From contig NW_027478595.1 of NCBI RefSeq assembly GCF_051014685.1, forward strand, positions 744,001 through 808,000: a stretch of 64,000 nt of DNA, read 5' to 3'. The DNA is from Ptiloglossa arizonensis. Taxonomy: Eukaryota; Arthropoda; Insecta; Hymenoptera; Colletidae. The notes beneath the pieces were generated by a model. The model saw nothing but the letters and a program-made list of their open reading frames with translations, made no database searches and was not told where the DNA came from. The position numbers and the translations under genes were made by a program. Positions 47,501 to 61,663 of the stretch are shown piece after piece (the stretch's first letter is position 1; each line of letters begins with the position of its first letter).

Positions 47501-50500
47501 GTACAACGTTTAACGTATACCGTATAACGAATAACGTATAACGTATATCGCATGACGTATAACATATAACGTATAACGTATAACGTATAACGTACAACGT
47601 ATAACGTATAACGTATATCCTATAACGCATAACGTATAACGCATAACGTATAACGTATAACGTATAACGTATAACGTATAACGTATAACGTATAACGTAT
47701 AACGTATAACGTATAACGTATAACGTATAACGTGTAATGTATAACGTATGACGTATAACGTATAACGTATAACGTATAACGTATAACGTATAACGTATAA
47801 CGTATAACGTATAACGTATAACGTATAACGTATAACGTATAACGTATAGCGTATAACGTATAACGTATAACGTATAACGTACAACGTCTAACGTATAACG
47901 TATAACGTATAACGTATAACGTATAACGTACAACGTATAACGTATAACGTATAACGTATAACGTATAACGTATAACGTATAACGTATAACGTATAACGTA
48001 TAACGTATAACGTATAACGTGTAACGTATAACGTATAACGTATAACGTATAACGTATAACGTATAACGTATAACGTATAACGTGTAACGCATAACGTATA
48101 ACGTATATCCTATAACACATAACGTATAATGTATAACGTATAATATAACGTATAACGTATAACGTATAACGTATATCGTATAACGTATAACGTATAACGT
48201 ATAACGTATAACGTATAACGTATAACGTATAACGTATACAGTATAACGTATAACGTATAACGTATAACGTATAACGTATAACGTATAACGTATAACGTAT
48301 AACGTATGACGTATAACGTATAACGTACAACGTATAACGTATAACGTATAACGTATAACGTATAACGTATACCGTATAACGTATAACGTATAACGTATAT
48401 CGTATAACGTATAACGTATAACGTATAACGTATAACGTATAACGTATAACGTATAACGTATAACGTATGGCGTATAACGTATAACGTATAACGTATAACG
48501 TATAACGTCCAACGTATAACGTATAACGTATAACGTATAACGTAGAACGTATATCGCATGACGTATAACGCATAACGTATAACGTATAACGTGTAACGTA
48601 TAACGCATAACGTATAACGTATAACGTATAACGTACAACGTATAACGTATAACGTATAACGAATAACGTATAACGTATATCGCATGACGTATAACGCATA
48701 ACGTATAACGTATAACGTACAACGTATAACGTATAACGTATATCCTATAACACATAACGTATAACGTATAACGTATAACGTATAACGTATAACGTATAAC
48801 GTATAACGTATAACGTATAACGTATAACGTACAACGTATAACGTATAACGTATATCCTATAACGCATAACGTATAACGTATAACGTATAACGTATAACGT
48901 ATAACGTATAACGTATAACGTATAACGTACAACGTTTAACGTATAATGTATAACGTATAACGTATAACGTATAACGTATAACGTATATCGCATGACGTAT
49001 AACGCATAACGTATAACGTATAACGTGTAACGTAGAACGTATAACGTATAACGTATAACGTATAACGTATAACGTATAACGTATAACGTATAACGTATAA
49101 CGTATAACGTATAACGTATAACGTATAACGTATAACGTATGACGTATAACGTATAACGTACAACGTTTAACGTATAACGTATAACGTATAACGTATAACG
49201 TATAACGTATAACGTATAACGTATAACGTATAACGTATAACGTATAACGTATAACGAATAACGTATAACGTATAACGTATAACGTACAACGTTTAACGTA
49301 TAACGTATAACGTAGAACGTATAACGTATAACGTATAACGTATAACGTATGACGTATAACGAATAACGTACAACGTTCAACGTATAACGTATAACGTATA
49401 ACGTATAACGTATAACGTATATCGTACAACGTTCAACGTATAACGTATAATGTATAACGTATAACGTATAACGTATAACGTATATGGTATAAGGTATGAC
49501 GTATAACGTATAACGTATAACGTATAACGTATAACGTATAACGTATAACGTATAACGTATAACGTATAACGTACAACGTTTAACGTATAACGTATAACGT
49601 ATAACGTATAATGTATAACGTATAACGTACAACGTATAACGTATAACGTATATCCTATAACACATAACGTATAATGTATAACGTATAATATAACGTATAA
49701 CGTATAACGTATAACGTATATCGTATAACGTATAACGTATAACGTATAACGTATAACGTATAACGTATAACGTATAACGTATAACGTATAACGTATAACG
49801 TACAACGTATAACGTATAACGTATAACGTATAACGTATAACGTATAGCGTATAACGTATAACGTATAACGTATAACGTATAACGTCCAACGTATAACGTA
49901 TAACGTATAGCGTATAACGTATAACGTACAACGTATAACGTATAACGTATATCCTATAACGCATAACGTATAACGTATAACGTATAACGTATAACGTATA
50001 ACGTATAACGTATAACGTATAACGTATAACGTATAACGTATAACGTATATCGTATAACGTATAACGTATAACGTATAACGTATAACGTATGTCGTATAAC
50101 GTATAACGTATAACGTATAACGTACAACGTATAACGTATAACGTATAACGTATAACGTATAACGTATAACGTATAACGTATAACGTATAACGATTAACGT
50201 AAAACGTATGACGTATTACATATTACGTATAACGTATAACGTATAACTTATAACGTATAACGTATAACGTATGACGTATAACGTATAACGTATAACGTAT
50301 AACGTATAACGTATAACGTATAACGTATAACGTATAACGAATAACGTTTAACGTATAACGTATATCCTATAACACATAACGTATAATGTATAACGTATAA
50401 TATAACGTATAACGTATAACGTATAACGTATATCGTATAACGTATAACGTATAACGTATAACGTATAACGTATAACGTATAACGTATAACGTATACAGTA

Positions 50501-52088
50501 TAACGTATAACGTATAACGTATAACGTATAACGTATAACGTATAACGTATAACGTATAACGTATGACGTATAACGTATAACGTACAACGTTTAACGTATA
50601 ATGTATAACGTAGAACGTATAACGTACAACGTATAACGTATAACGTATAACGTACAACGTACAACGTATAACGTATAACGTATATCCTATAACGCATAAC
50701 GTATAACGTATAACGTATAACGTACAACGTATAACGTATAACGTATAACGTATAACGTATGTCGTATAACGTATTACGTATAACGTATAACGTATAACGT
50801 ATAACGTATAACGTATAATGTATAACGTATAACGTATAACGTATAACGTATAACGTATAACGTATAACGTATAACGTATAACGTATAACGTATAACGTAT
50901 AACGTATAACGTATAACGTATAACGTATAACGTACAACGTATAACGTATAACGTATAACGTATAACGTATATCCTTAAACGCATAACGTATAACGTATAA
51001 CGTATAACGTATAACGTATAACGTATAACGTATAACGTATAACGTATAACGTATAACGTATAACGTATACAGTATAACGTATAACGTATAACGTGTAACG
51101 TATAACGTATAACGTATAACGTATATCGTATAACGTATAACGTATAACGTATAACGTATAACGTATAACGTATAACGTATAACGTATAACGTATGGCGTA
51201 TAACGTATAACGTATAACGTATAACGTATAACGTATAACGTCCAACGTATAACGTATAACGTATAGCGTATAACGTATAACGTACAACGTTTAACGTATA
51301 CCGTATAACGTATAACGTATAACGTATATCGTATAACGTATAACGTATAACGTATAACGTATAACGTATAACGTATAACGTATAACGTATAACGTATGGC
51401 GTATAACGTATAACGTATAACGTATAACGTATAACGTCCAACGTATAACGTATAACGTATAACGTATAACGTATAACGTATAACGTACAACGTTTAACGT
51501 ATACCGTATAACGAATAACGTATAACGTATATCGCATGACGTATAACATATAACGTATAACGTATAACGTATAACGTACAACGTATAACGTATAACGTAT
51601 ATCCTATAACGCATAACGTATAACGCATAACGTATAACGTATAACGTATAACGTATAACGTATAACGTATAACGTATAACGTATAACGTATAACGTATAA
51701 CGTATAACGTATAACGTGTAATGTATAACGTATGACGTATAACGTATAACGTATAACGTATAACGTATAACGTATAACGTATAACGTATAACGTATAACG
51801 TATAACGTATAACGTATAACGTATAACGTATAGCGTATAACGTATAACGTATAACGTATAACGTACAACGTCTAACGTATAACGTATAACGTATAACGTA
51901 TAACGTATAACGTACAACGTATAACGTATAACGTATAACGTATAACGTATAACGTATAACGTATAACGTATAACGTATAACGTATAACGTATAACGTATA
52001 ACGTGTAACGTATAACGTATAACGTATAACGTATAACGTATAACGTATAACGTATAACGTATAACGTGTAACGCATAACGTATAACGT
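44512..52088 (+). repeat. 4.0 kb spaced duplication in region VI
   Basis: About 44,512-48,103 matches 48,543-52,088. The offset is 4,031 on the left and 3,984 on the right. The change of 47 bases happens between 46,162 and 46,377, where the first copy has an additional E cassette plus one ordinary unit (40 + 7 bases). The 4,031 interval contains four 5-base units and equals 577 units minus 8; the 3,984 interval contains three and equals 570 units minus 6. Confidence 0.85.
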
Positions 52089-52542
52089 ATAACGTATAAC
52101 GTATAACGTATAACGTATAACGTATAACGTATAACGTATAACGTATAACGTATAACGTATAACGTATAACGTATAACGTATAACGTATAACGCATAACGT
52201 ATAACGTATAACGTATAACGTATAGCGTATAACGTATAACGTATAACGTATAACGTACAACGTCTAACGTATAACGTATAACGTATAACGTATAACGTAC
52301 AACGTATATCGTATAACGTATAACGTATAACGTATAACGTATAACGTATAACGTATAACGTATAACGTATAACGTATATCGTATAACGTATAACGTACAA
52401 CGTTTAACGTATAACGTATAACGTAGAACGTATAACGTATAACGTATAACGTATGACGTATAACGTATAACGTACAACGTTTAACGTATAACGTATAACG
52501 TATAACGTATAACGTATAACGTATAACGTATAACGTATATCG
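44512..52542 (+). repeat. Satellite region VI: 4.0 kb tandem duplication domain
   Basis: Almost the entire region consists of two copies of a block of about 3.6 kb, roughly 44,512-48,103 and 48,543-52,088, separated by about 430 bases of related satellite. Six of the eleven E cassettes, two B cassettes (46,162 and 50,193) and four A or A-like cassettes (47,299, 47,502, 51,283 and 51,486) fall here. This is where A cassettes return after a 26 kb gap. Confidence 0.85.
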
Positions 52543-55500
52543 TACAACGTTCAACGTATAACGTATAATGTATAACGTATAACGTATAACGTATAACGTA
52601 TAAGGTATAACGTATAACGTATAACGTACAACGTTTAACGTATAACGTATAACGTAGAACGTATAACGTATAACGTATAACGTATAACGTATGACGTATA
52701 ACGTATAACGTATAACGTATAACGTATAACGTATACAGTATAACGTATAACGTATAACGTGTAACGTATAACGTATAACGTATAACGTATAACGTATAAC
52801 GTATAACGTATAACGTATAACGTATAACGTATAACGTATAACGTATAACGTATAACGTATAACGTATAACGTATAACGTATAACGTATAACGTATAACGT
52901 ATAACGTATAGCGTATAGCGTATAACGTATAACGTATAACGTATAACGTACAACGTCTAACGTATAACGTATAACGTATAACGTATAACGTACAACGTAT
53001 AACGTATAACGTATAACGTATAACGTATAACGTATAACGTATAACGTATAACGTATAACGTATAACGTATAACGTATATCGTATAACGTATAACGTACAA
53101 CGTTTAACGTATAACGTATAACGTATAACGTATAACGTACAACGTATAACGTAAAACGTACAACGTATAACGTATAACGTATATCCTATAACGCATAACG
53201 TATAACGTATAACGTATAACGTATAACGTATAACGTATAACGTATAACGTATAACGTATAACGTATAACGTATAACGTATAACGTATAACGTATGACGTA
53301 TAACGTATAACGTATAACGTATAACGTATAACGTATAACGTATAACGTATACAGTATAACGTATAACGTATAACGTGTAACGTATAACGTATAACGTATA
53401 ACGTATAACGTACAACGTTTAACGTATAACGTATAACGTAGAACGTATAACGTATAACGTATAACGTATAACGTATAACGTATAACGTATAACGTATAAC
53501 GTATGACGTATAACGTACAACGTATAACGTATAACGTATATCTTATAACGCGTAACGTATAACGTATAACGTGTAACGTATAACGTATAAAGTATAACGT
53601 ATAACGTATAACGTATAACGTATAACGTATAACGTATAACGTATAACGTATAACGTATAACGTATAACGTATAACGTATAACGTATAACGTATAACGTAT
53701 AACGTATAACGTATAACGTATAACGTATACAGTATAACGTATAACGTATAACGTATAACGTATAACGTATAACGTATAACGTATAACGTATGACGTATAA
53801 CGTATAACGTACAACGTTTAACGTATAATGTATAACGTAGAACGTATAACGTACAACGTATAACGTATAACGTATAACGTACAACGTACAACGTACAACG
53901 TATAACGTATAACGTATATGCTATAACGCATAACGTATAACGTATAACGTATAACGTACAACGTATAACGTATAACGTATAACGTATAACGTACAACGTA
54001 TAACGTATAACGTATAACGTATAACGTATGTCGTATAACGTATTACGTATAACGTATAACGTATAACGTATAACGTATAACGTATAATGTATAACGTATA
54101 ACGTATAACGTATAACGTATAACGTATAACGTATAACGTATAACGTATAACGTATAACGTATAACGTATAACGTATAACGTATAACGTATAACGTACAAC
54201 GTATAACGTATAACGTATAACGTATAACGTATATCCTATAACGCATAACGTATAACGTATAACGTATAACGTATAACGTATAACGTATAACGTATAACGT
54301 ATAACGTATAACGTATAACGTATAACGTATAACGTATAACGTATAACGTATACAGTATAACGTATAACGTATAACGTGTAACGTATAACGTATAACGTAT
54401 AACGTATAACGTACAACGTTTAACGTATACCGTATAACGTATAACGTATAACGTATATCGTATAACGTATAACGTATAACGTGTAACGTATAACGTATAA
54501 CGTATAACGTATAACGTATAACGTATGGCGTATAACGTATAACGTATAACGTATAACGTATATCGTCCAACGTATAACGTATAACGTATAACGTATAAGG
54601 TATAACGTACAACGTTTAACGTATACCGTATAACGAATAACGTATAACGTATATCGCATGACGTATAACATATAACGTATAACGTATAACGTATAACGTA
54701 CAACGTATAACGTATAACGTATATCCTATAACGCATAACGTATAAGGCATAACGTATAACGTATAACGTATAACGTATAACGTATAACGTATAACGTATA
54801 ACGTATAACGTATAACGTATAACGTATAACGTGTAACGTATAACGTATAACGTATAACGTATAACGTATAACGTATAACGTATAACGTATAACGTATAAC
54901 GTATAACGTATAACGTATAACGTATAACGTATAACGTATAGCGTATAACGTATAACGTATAACGTATAACGTACAACGTCTAACGTATAACGTACAACGT
55001 ATAACGTACAACGTATAACGTATAACGTATATCCTATAACGCATAACGTATAACGCATAACGTATAACGTATAACGTATAACGTATAACGTATAACGTAT
55101 AACGTATAACGTATAACGTATAACGTATAACGTATAACGTATAACGTGTAATGTATAACGTATAACGTATAACGTATAACGTATAACGTATAACGTATAA
55201 CGTATAACGTATAACGTATAACGTATAACGTATAACGTATAACGTATAACGTATAGCGTATAACGTATAACGTATAACGTATAACGTACAACGTATATCG
55301 TATAACGTATAACGTATAACGTATAACGTATAACGTATAACGTATAACGTATAACGTATAACGTATAACGTATAACGTATAACGTATAACGTATAGCGTA
55401 TAACGTATAACGTATAACGTATAACGTACAACGTCTAACGTATAACGTATAACGTATAACGTATAACGTACAACGTATATCGTATAACGTATAACGTATA

Positions 55501-58500
55501 ACGTATAACGTATAACGTATAACGTATAACGTATAACGTATAACGTATAACGTATATCGTATAACGTATAACGTACAACGTTTAACGTATAACGTATAAC
55601 GTAGAACGTATAACGTATAACGTATAACGTATGACGTATAACGTATAACGTACAACGTTTAACGTATAACGTATAACGTATAACGTATAACGTATAACGT
55701 ATAACGTATATCGTACAACGTTCAACGTATAACGTATAATGTATAACGTATAACGTATAACGTATAACGTATAAGGTATAACGTATAACGTATAACGTAC
55801 AACGTTTAACGTATAACGTATAACGTAGAACGTATAACGTATAACGTATAACGTATAACGTATGACGTATAACGTATAACGTATAACGTATAACGTATAA
55901 CGTATACAGTATAACGTATAACGTATAACGTGTAACGTATAACGTATAACGTATAACGTATAACGTATAACGTATAACGTATAACGTATAACGTATAACG
56001 TATAACGTATAACGTATAACGTATAACGTATAACGTATAACGAATAACGTATAACGTATAACGTATAACGTACAACGTTTAACGTATAACGTATAACGTA
56101 GAACGTATAACGTATAACGTATAACGTATAACGTATGACGTATAACGTATAACGTACAACGTTTAACGTATAACGTATAACGTATAACGTATAACGTATA
56201 TCGTATATCGTACAACGTTCAACGTATAACGTATAATGTACAACGTATAACGTATAACGTATAACGTATAAGGTATAACGTATAACGTATAACGTATAAC
56301 GTATAACGTATAACGTATAACGTATAACGTACAACGTATAACGTATAACGTATATCCTATAACGCATAACGTATAACGTATAACGTATAACGTATAACGT
56401 ATAACGTATAACGTATAACGTATAACGTATAACGTATAACGTATAACGTATAACGTATAAAGTATAACGTATAACGTATAACGTATAACGTATAACGTAT
56501 AACGTACAACGTTTAACGTATAACGTATAACGTAGAACGTATAACGTATAACGTATAACGTATAACGTATGACGTATAACGTATGACGTATAACGTATAA
56601 CGTACAACGTTTAACGTATAATGTATAACGTAGAACGTATAACGTACAACGTATAACGTATAACGTATAACGTATAACGTACAACGTACAACGTATAACG
56701 TATATCCTATAACGCATAACGTATAACGTATAACGTATAACGTATAACGTATAACGTATAACGTATAACGTATAACGTATAACGTATAACGTATGTCGTA
56801 TAACGTATTACGTATAACGTATAACGTATAACGTATAACGTATAACGTATAATGTATAACGTATAACGTATAACGTATAACGTATAACGTATAACGTCCA
56901 ACGTATAACGTATAACGTATAACGTATAACGTATAACGTACAACGTTTAACGTATACCGTATAACGAATAACGTATGACGTATATCGCATGACGTATAAC
57001 ATATAACGTATAACGTATAACGTATAACGTACAACGTATAACGTATAACGTATATCCTATAACGCATAACGTATAACGCATAACGTATAACGTATAACGT
57101 ATAACGTATAACGTATAACGTATAACGTATAACGTATAACGTATAACGTATAACGTATAACGTATAACGTATAACGTGTAATGTATAACGTATAAGGTAT
57201 AACGTATAACGTATAACGTATAACGTATAACGTATAACGTATAACGTATAACGTATAACGTATAACGTATAACGTATAACGTATAGCGTATAACGTATAA
57301 CGTATAACGTATAACGTACAACGTCTAACGTATAACGTATAACGTATAACGTATAACGTATAACGTACAACGCATAACGTATAACGTATAACGTATAACG
57401 TATAACGTATAACGTATAACGTATAACGTATAACGTGTAACGTATAACGTATAACGTATAACGTATAACGTATAACGTATAACGTATAACGTATAACGTG
57501 TAACGTATAACGTACAACGTCTAACGTATAACGTATAACGTATAACGTATAACGTACAACGTATATCGTATAACGTATAACGTATAACGTATAACGTATA
57601 ACGTATAACGTATAACGTATAACGTATAACGTATAACGTATAACGTATAACGTATAACGTATAACGTATAGCGTATAACGTATAACGTATAACGTATAAC
57701 GTACAACGTCTAACGTATAACGTATAACGTATAACGTATAACGTACAACGTATATCGTATAACGTATAACGTATAACGTATAACGTATAACGTATAACGT
57801 ATAACGTATAACGTATAACGTATATCGTATAACGTATAACGTACAACGTTTAACGTATAACGTATAACGTAGAACGTATAACGTATAACGTATAACGTAT
57901 GACGTATAACGTATAACGTACAACGTTTAACGTATAACGTATAACGTATAACGTATAACGTATAACGTATAACGTATATCGTACAACGTTCAACGTATAA
58001 CGTATAATGTATAACGTATAACGTATAACGTATAACGTATAAGGTATAACGTATAACGTATAACGTACAACGTTTAACGTATAACGTATAACGTAGAACG
58101 TATAACGTATAACGTATAACGTATAACGTATGACGTATAACGTATAACGTATAACGTATAACGTATAACGTATACAGTATAACGTATAACGTATAACGTG
58201 TAACGTATAACGTATAACGTATAACGTATAACGTATAACGTATAACGTATAACGTATAACGTATAACGTATAACGTATAACGTATAACGTATAACGTATA
58301 ACGAATAACGTATAACGTATAACGTATAACGTACAACGTTTAACGTATAACGTATAACGTAGAACGTATAACGTATAACGTATAACGTATAACGTATGAC
58401 GTATAACGTATAACGTACAACGTTTAACGTATAACGTATAACGTATAACGTATAACGTATAACGTATATCGTACAACGTTCAACGTATAACGTATAATGT

Positions 58501-61500
58501 ACAACGTATAACGTATAACGTATAACGTATAAGGTATAACGTATAACGTATAACGTATAACGTATAACGTATAACGTATAACGTATAACGTACAACGTAT
58601 AACGTATAACGTATATCCTATAACGCATAACGTATAACGTATAACGTATAACGTATAACGTATAACGTATAACGTATAACGTATAACGTATAACGTATAA
58701 CGTATAACGTATAACGTATTACGTATAGCGTATAACGTATAACGTATAACGTATAACGTATAACGTATAACGTACAACGTTTAACGTATAACGTATAACG
58801 TAGAACGTATAACGTATAACGTATAACGTATAACGTATAACGTATAACGTATGACGTATAACGTATAACGTACAACGTTTAACGTATAATGTATAACGTA
58901 GAACGTATAACGTACAACGTATAACGTATAACGTATAACGTACAACGTACAACGTATAACGTATAACGTATATCCTATAACGCATAACGTATAACGTATA
59001 ACGTATAACGTATAACGTATAACGTATAACGTATAACGTATAACGTATAACGTATAACGTATAACGTATAACGTATAACGTATAACGTATAACGAATAAC
59101 GTATAACGTATAACGTATAACGTACAACGTTTAACGTATAACGTATAACGTAGAACGTATAACGTATAACGTATAACGTATAACGTATGACGTATAACGT
59201 ATAACGTACAACGTTTAACGTATAACGTATAACGTATAACGTATAACGTATAACGTATATCGTACAACGTTCAACGTATAACGTATAATGTACAACGTAT
59301 AACGTATAACGTATAACGTATAAGGTATAACGTATAACGTATAACGTATAACGTATAACGTATAACGTATAACGTATAACGTACAACGTATAACGTATAA
59401 CGTATATCCTATAACGCATAACGTATAACGTATAACGTATAACGTATATCGTACAACGTTCAACGTATAACGTATAATGTATAACGTATAACGTATAACG
59501 TATAACGTATAACGTATAACGTATAACGTATAACGTATAACGTATAACGTATAACGTATAACGTATAACGTATAACGTATAACGTATATCCTATAACGCA
59601 TAACGTATAACGTATAACGTATAACGTATAACGTATAACGTACAACGTATAACGTATAACGTATATCCTATAACGCATAACGTATAACGTATAACGTATA
59701 ACGTATAACGTATAACGTACGACGTATAACGTATAACGTATATCCTATAACGCATAACGTATAACGTATAACGTATAACGTATAACGTATAACGTATAAC
59801 GTATAACGTATAACGTATAACGTATAACGTATAACGTATAACGTATAACGTATAACGTATAACGTATAACGTATAACGTATAACGTATAACGTATAACGT
59901 ACAACGTTTAACGTATAACGTATAACGTAGAACGTATAACGTATAACGTATAACGTATAACGTATAACGTATGACGTATAACGTATAACGTACAACTTTT
60001 AACGTATAATGTATAACGTAGAACGTATAACGTACAACGTATAACGTATAACGTATAACGTACAACGTACAACGTATAACGTATAACGTATATCCTACAA
60101 CGCATAACGTATAACGTATAACGTATAACGTATAACGTATAACGTATAACGTATAACGTATAACGTATAACGTATAACGTATAACGTATAACGTATAACG
60201 TATAACGTATAACGTATATCGTATAACGTATAACGTACAACGTTTAACGTATAACGTATAACGTAGAACGTATAACGTATAACGTATAACGTATAACGTA
60301 TGACGTATAACGTATAACGTACAACGTTTAACGTATAACGTATAACGTATAACGTATAACGTATAACGTATATCGTACAACGTTCAACGTATAACGTATA
60401 ATGTACAATGTATAACGTATAACGTATAACGTATAAGGTATAACGTATAACGTATAACGTATAACGTATAACGTATAACGTATAACGTATAACGTACAAC
60501 GTATAACGTATAACGTATATCCTATAACGCATAACGTATAACGTATAACGTATAACGTATAACGTATAACGTATAACGTATAACGTATAACGTATAACGT
60601 ATAACGTATAACGTATAACGTATAACGTATAACGTATAACGTATAACGTATAACGTATAACGTATAACGTATAACGTATAACGTATAACGTATAACGTAC
60701 AACGTATAACGTATAACGTATAACGTATAACGTATATCCTATAACGCATAACGTATAACGTATAACGTATAACGTATAACGTATAACGTATAACGTATAA
60801 CGTATAACGTACAACGTACAACGTATAACGTATAACGTATATCCTATAACGCATAACGTATAACGTATAACGTATAACGTATAACGTATAACGTATAACG
60901 TATAACGTACAACGTATAACGTATATCCTATAACGCATAACGTATAACGTATAACGTATAACGTATAACGTATAACGTATAACGTATGACGTATAACGTA
61001 TAACGTATAACGTATAACGTATAACGTATACAGTATAACGTATAACGTATAACGTACAACGTTTAACGTATAACGTATAACGTAGAACGTATAACGTATA
61101 ACGTATAACGTATAACGTATAACGTATAACGTATGACGTATAACGTATAACGTACAACGTTTAACGTATAATGTATAACGTAGAACGTATAACGTACAAC
61201 GTATAACGTATAACGTATAACGTATAACGTATAACGTATAACGTATAACGTATAACGTATAACGTATAACGTATAACGTATAACGTATAACGTATAACGT
61301 ATAACGTATAACGTATAACGTATAACGTATAACGTATATCGAACAACGTTCAACGTATAACGTATAATGTACAACGTATAACGTATAACGTATAACGTAT
61401 AAGGTATAACGTATAACGTATAACGTATAACGTATAACGTATAACGTATAACGTATAACGTATAACGTACAACGTATAACGTATAACGTATATCCTATAA

Positions 61501-61663
61501 CGCATAACGTATAACGTATAACGTATAACGTATAACGTATAACGTATAACGTATAACGTATAACGTATAACGTATAACGTATAACGTATAACGTATAACG
61601 TATAACGTATAACGTATAACGTATAACGTATAACGTATAACGTATAACGTATAACGTATAACG
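52543..61663 (+). repeat. Satellite region VII: F-cassette-rich domain
   Basis: Nine of the 18 F cassettes occur here (52,543; 55,714; 56,211; 57,982; 58,472; 59,263; 59,452; 60,376; and a variant at 61,342). Three A or A-like cassettes lie at 54,412, 54,608 and 56,939. The segment 54.6-56.4 kb is duplicated at 56.9-58.6 kb. A further recurring marker, TTTAACG followed by TATAATG, TATAACG and TAGAACG, is seen near 53,815, 56,610, 58,875, 59,990 and 61,155. Confidence 0.8.
54608..58620 (+). repeat. 2.3 kb spaced duplication in region VII
   Basis: About 54.6-56.4 kb matches 56.9-58.6 kb. The offset falls from 2,331 (A cassettes at 54,608 and 56,939) to 2,268 (TATACAG at 55,903 and 58,171) and 2,261 (F cassettes at 56,211 and 58,472). 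The last step is explained by a doubled TATATCG in the first copy. Confidence 0.8.

Larger units (their letters stand above)
9677..50227 (+). repeat. Cassette B family (24 dispersed copies)
   Basis: Cassette B is a 35-base series of five adjacent variant units: ATTAACG, TAAAACG, TATGACG, TATTACA, TATTACG (TATTCCG last in the copies at 31291, 36487 and 40963). Starts: 9677, 13191, 17020, 26057, 27070, 27322, 28113, 28372, 28960, 29128, 29996, 30255, 30976, 31291, 34634, 35787, 36053, 36487, 39117, 40263, 40529, 40963, 46162, 50193. Pairs 259 or 266 bases apart recur at 28113, 29996, 35787 and 40263, which marks one ancestral pair that was copied as a block. Two decayed relatives, keeping only the last three units, lie near 32,800 and 42,740. 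Confidence 0.85.
26176..50400 (+). repeat. Cassette E family with a 5-base unit (11 copies)
   Basis: Cassette E is 40 bases: TATATCC, TATAACA, CATAACG, TATAATG, TATAACG and then a shortened unit TATAA that lacks its CG. Starts: 26176, 34090, 34802, 38573, 39285, 45618, 46239, 46377, 48104, 49649, 50361; the 5-base units begin 35 bases later. Each copy shifts the array phase by two bases. The flanking variants are the same in all eleven copies, so a single deletion followed by block duplication explains them better than eleven separate deletions. No copy occurs before 26 kb or after 50.4 kb. Confidence 0.9.
6219..61355 (+). repeat. Cassette F family (18 dispersed copies)
   Basis: Cassette F has TACAACG followed by TTCAACG, usually preceded by TATATCG or TATGTCG and followed within about 60 bases by TATAATG and then TATAAGG. 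Starts of TACAACG: 6219, 25763, 26482, 33873, 38356, 45338, 45394, 49369, 49425, 52543, 55714, 56211, 57982, 58472, 59263, 59452, 60376, and a variant AACAACG at 61342. The copies at 45338 and 49369 are preceded by AATAACG instead. The lone copy at 6219 shows that this marker is older than the split between regions. Confidence 0.8.

Noticed and set aside
53532..53552. Possible foreign insertion at a CGCG string near 53,548
   Set aside because: It parses as TATATCT, TATAACG and CGTAACG, three in-phase units with point changes.
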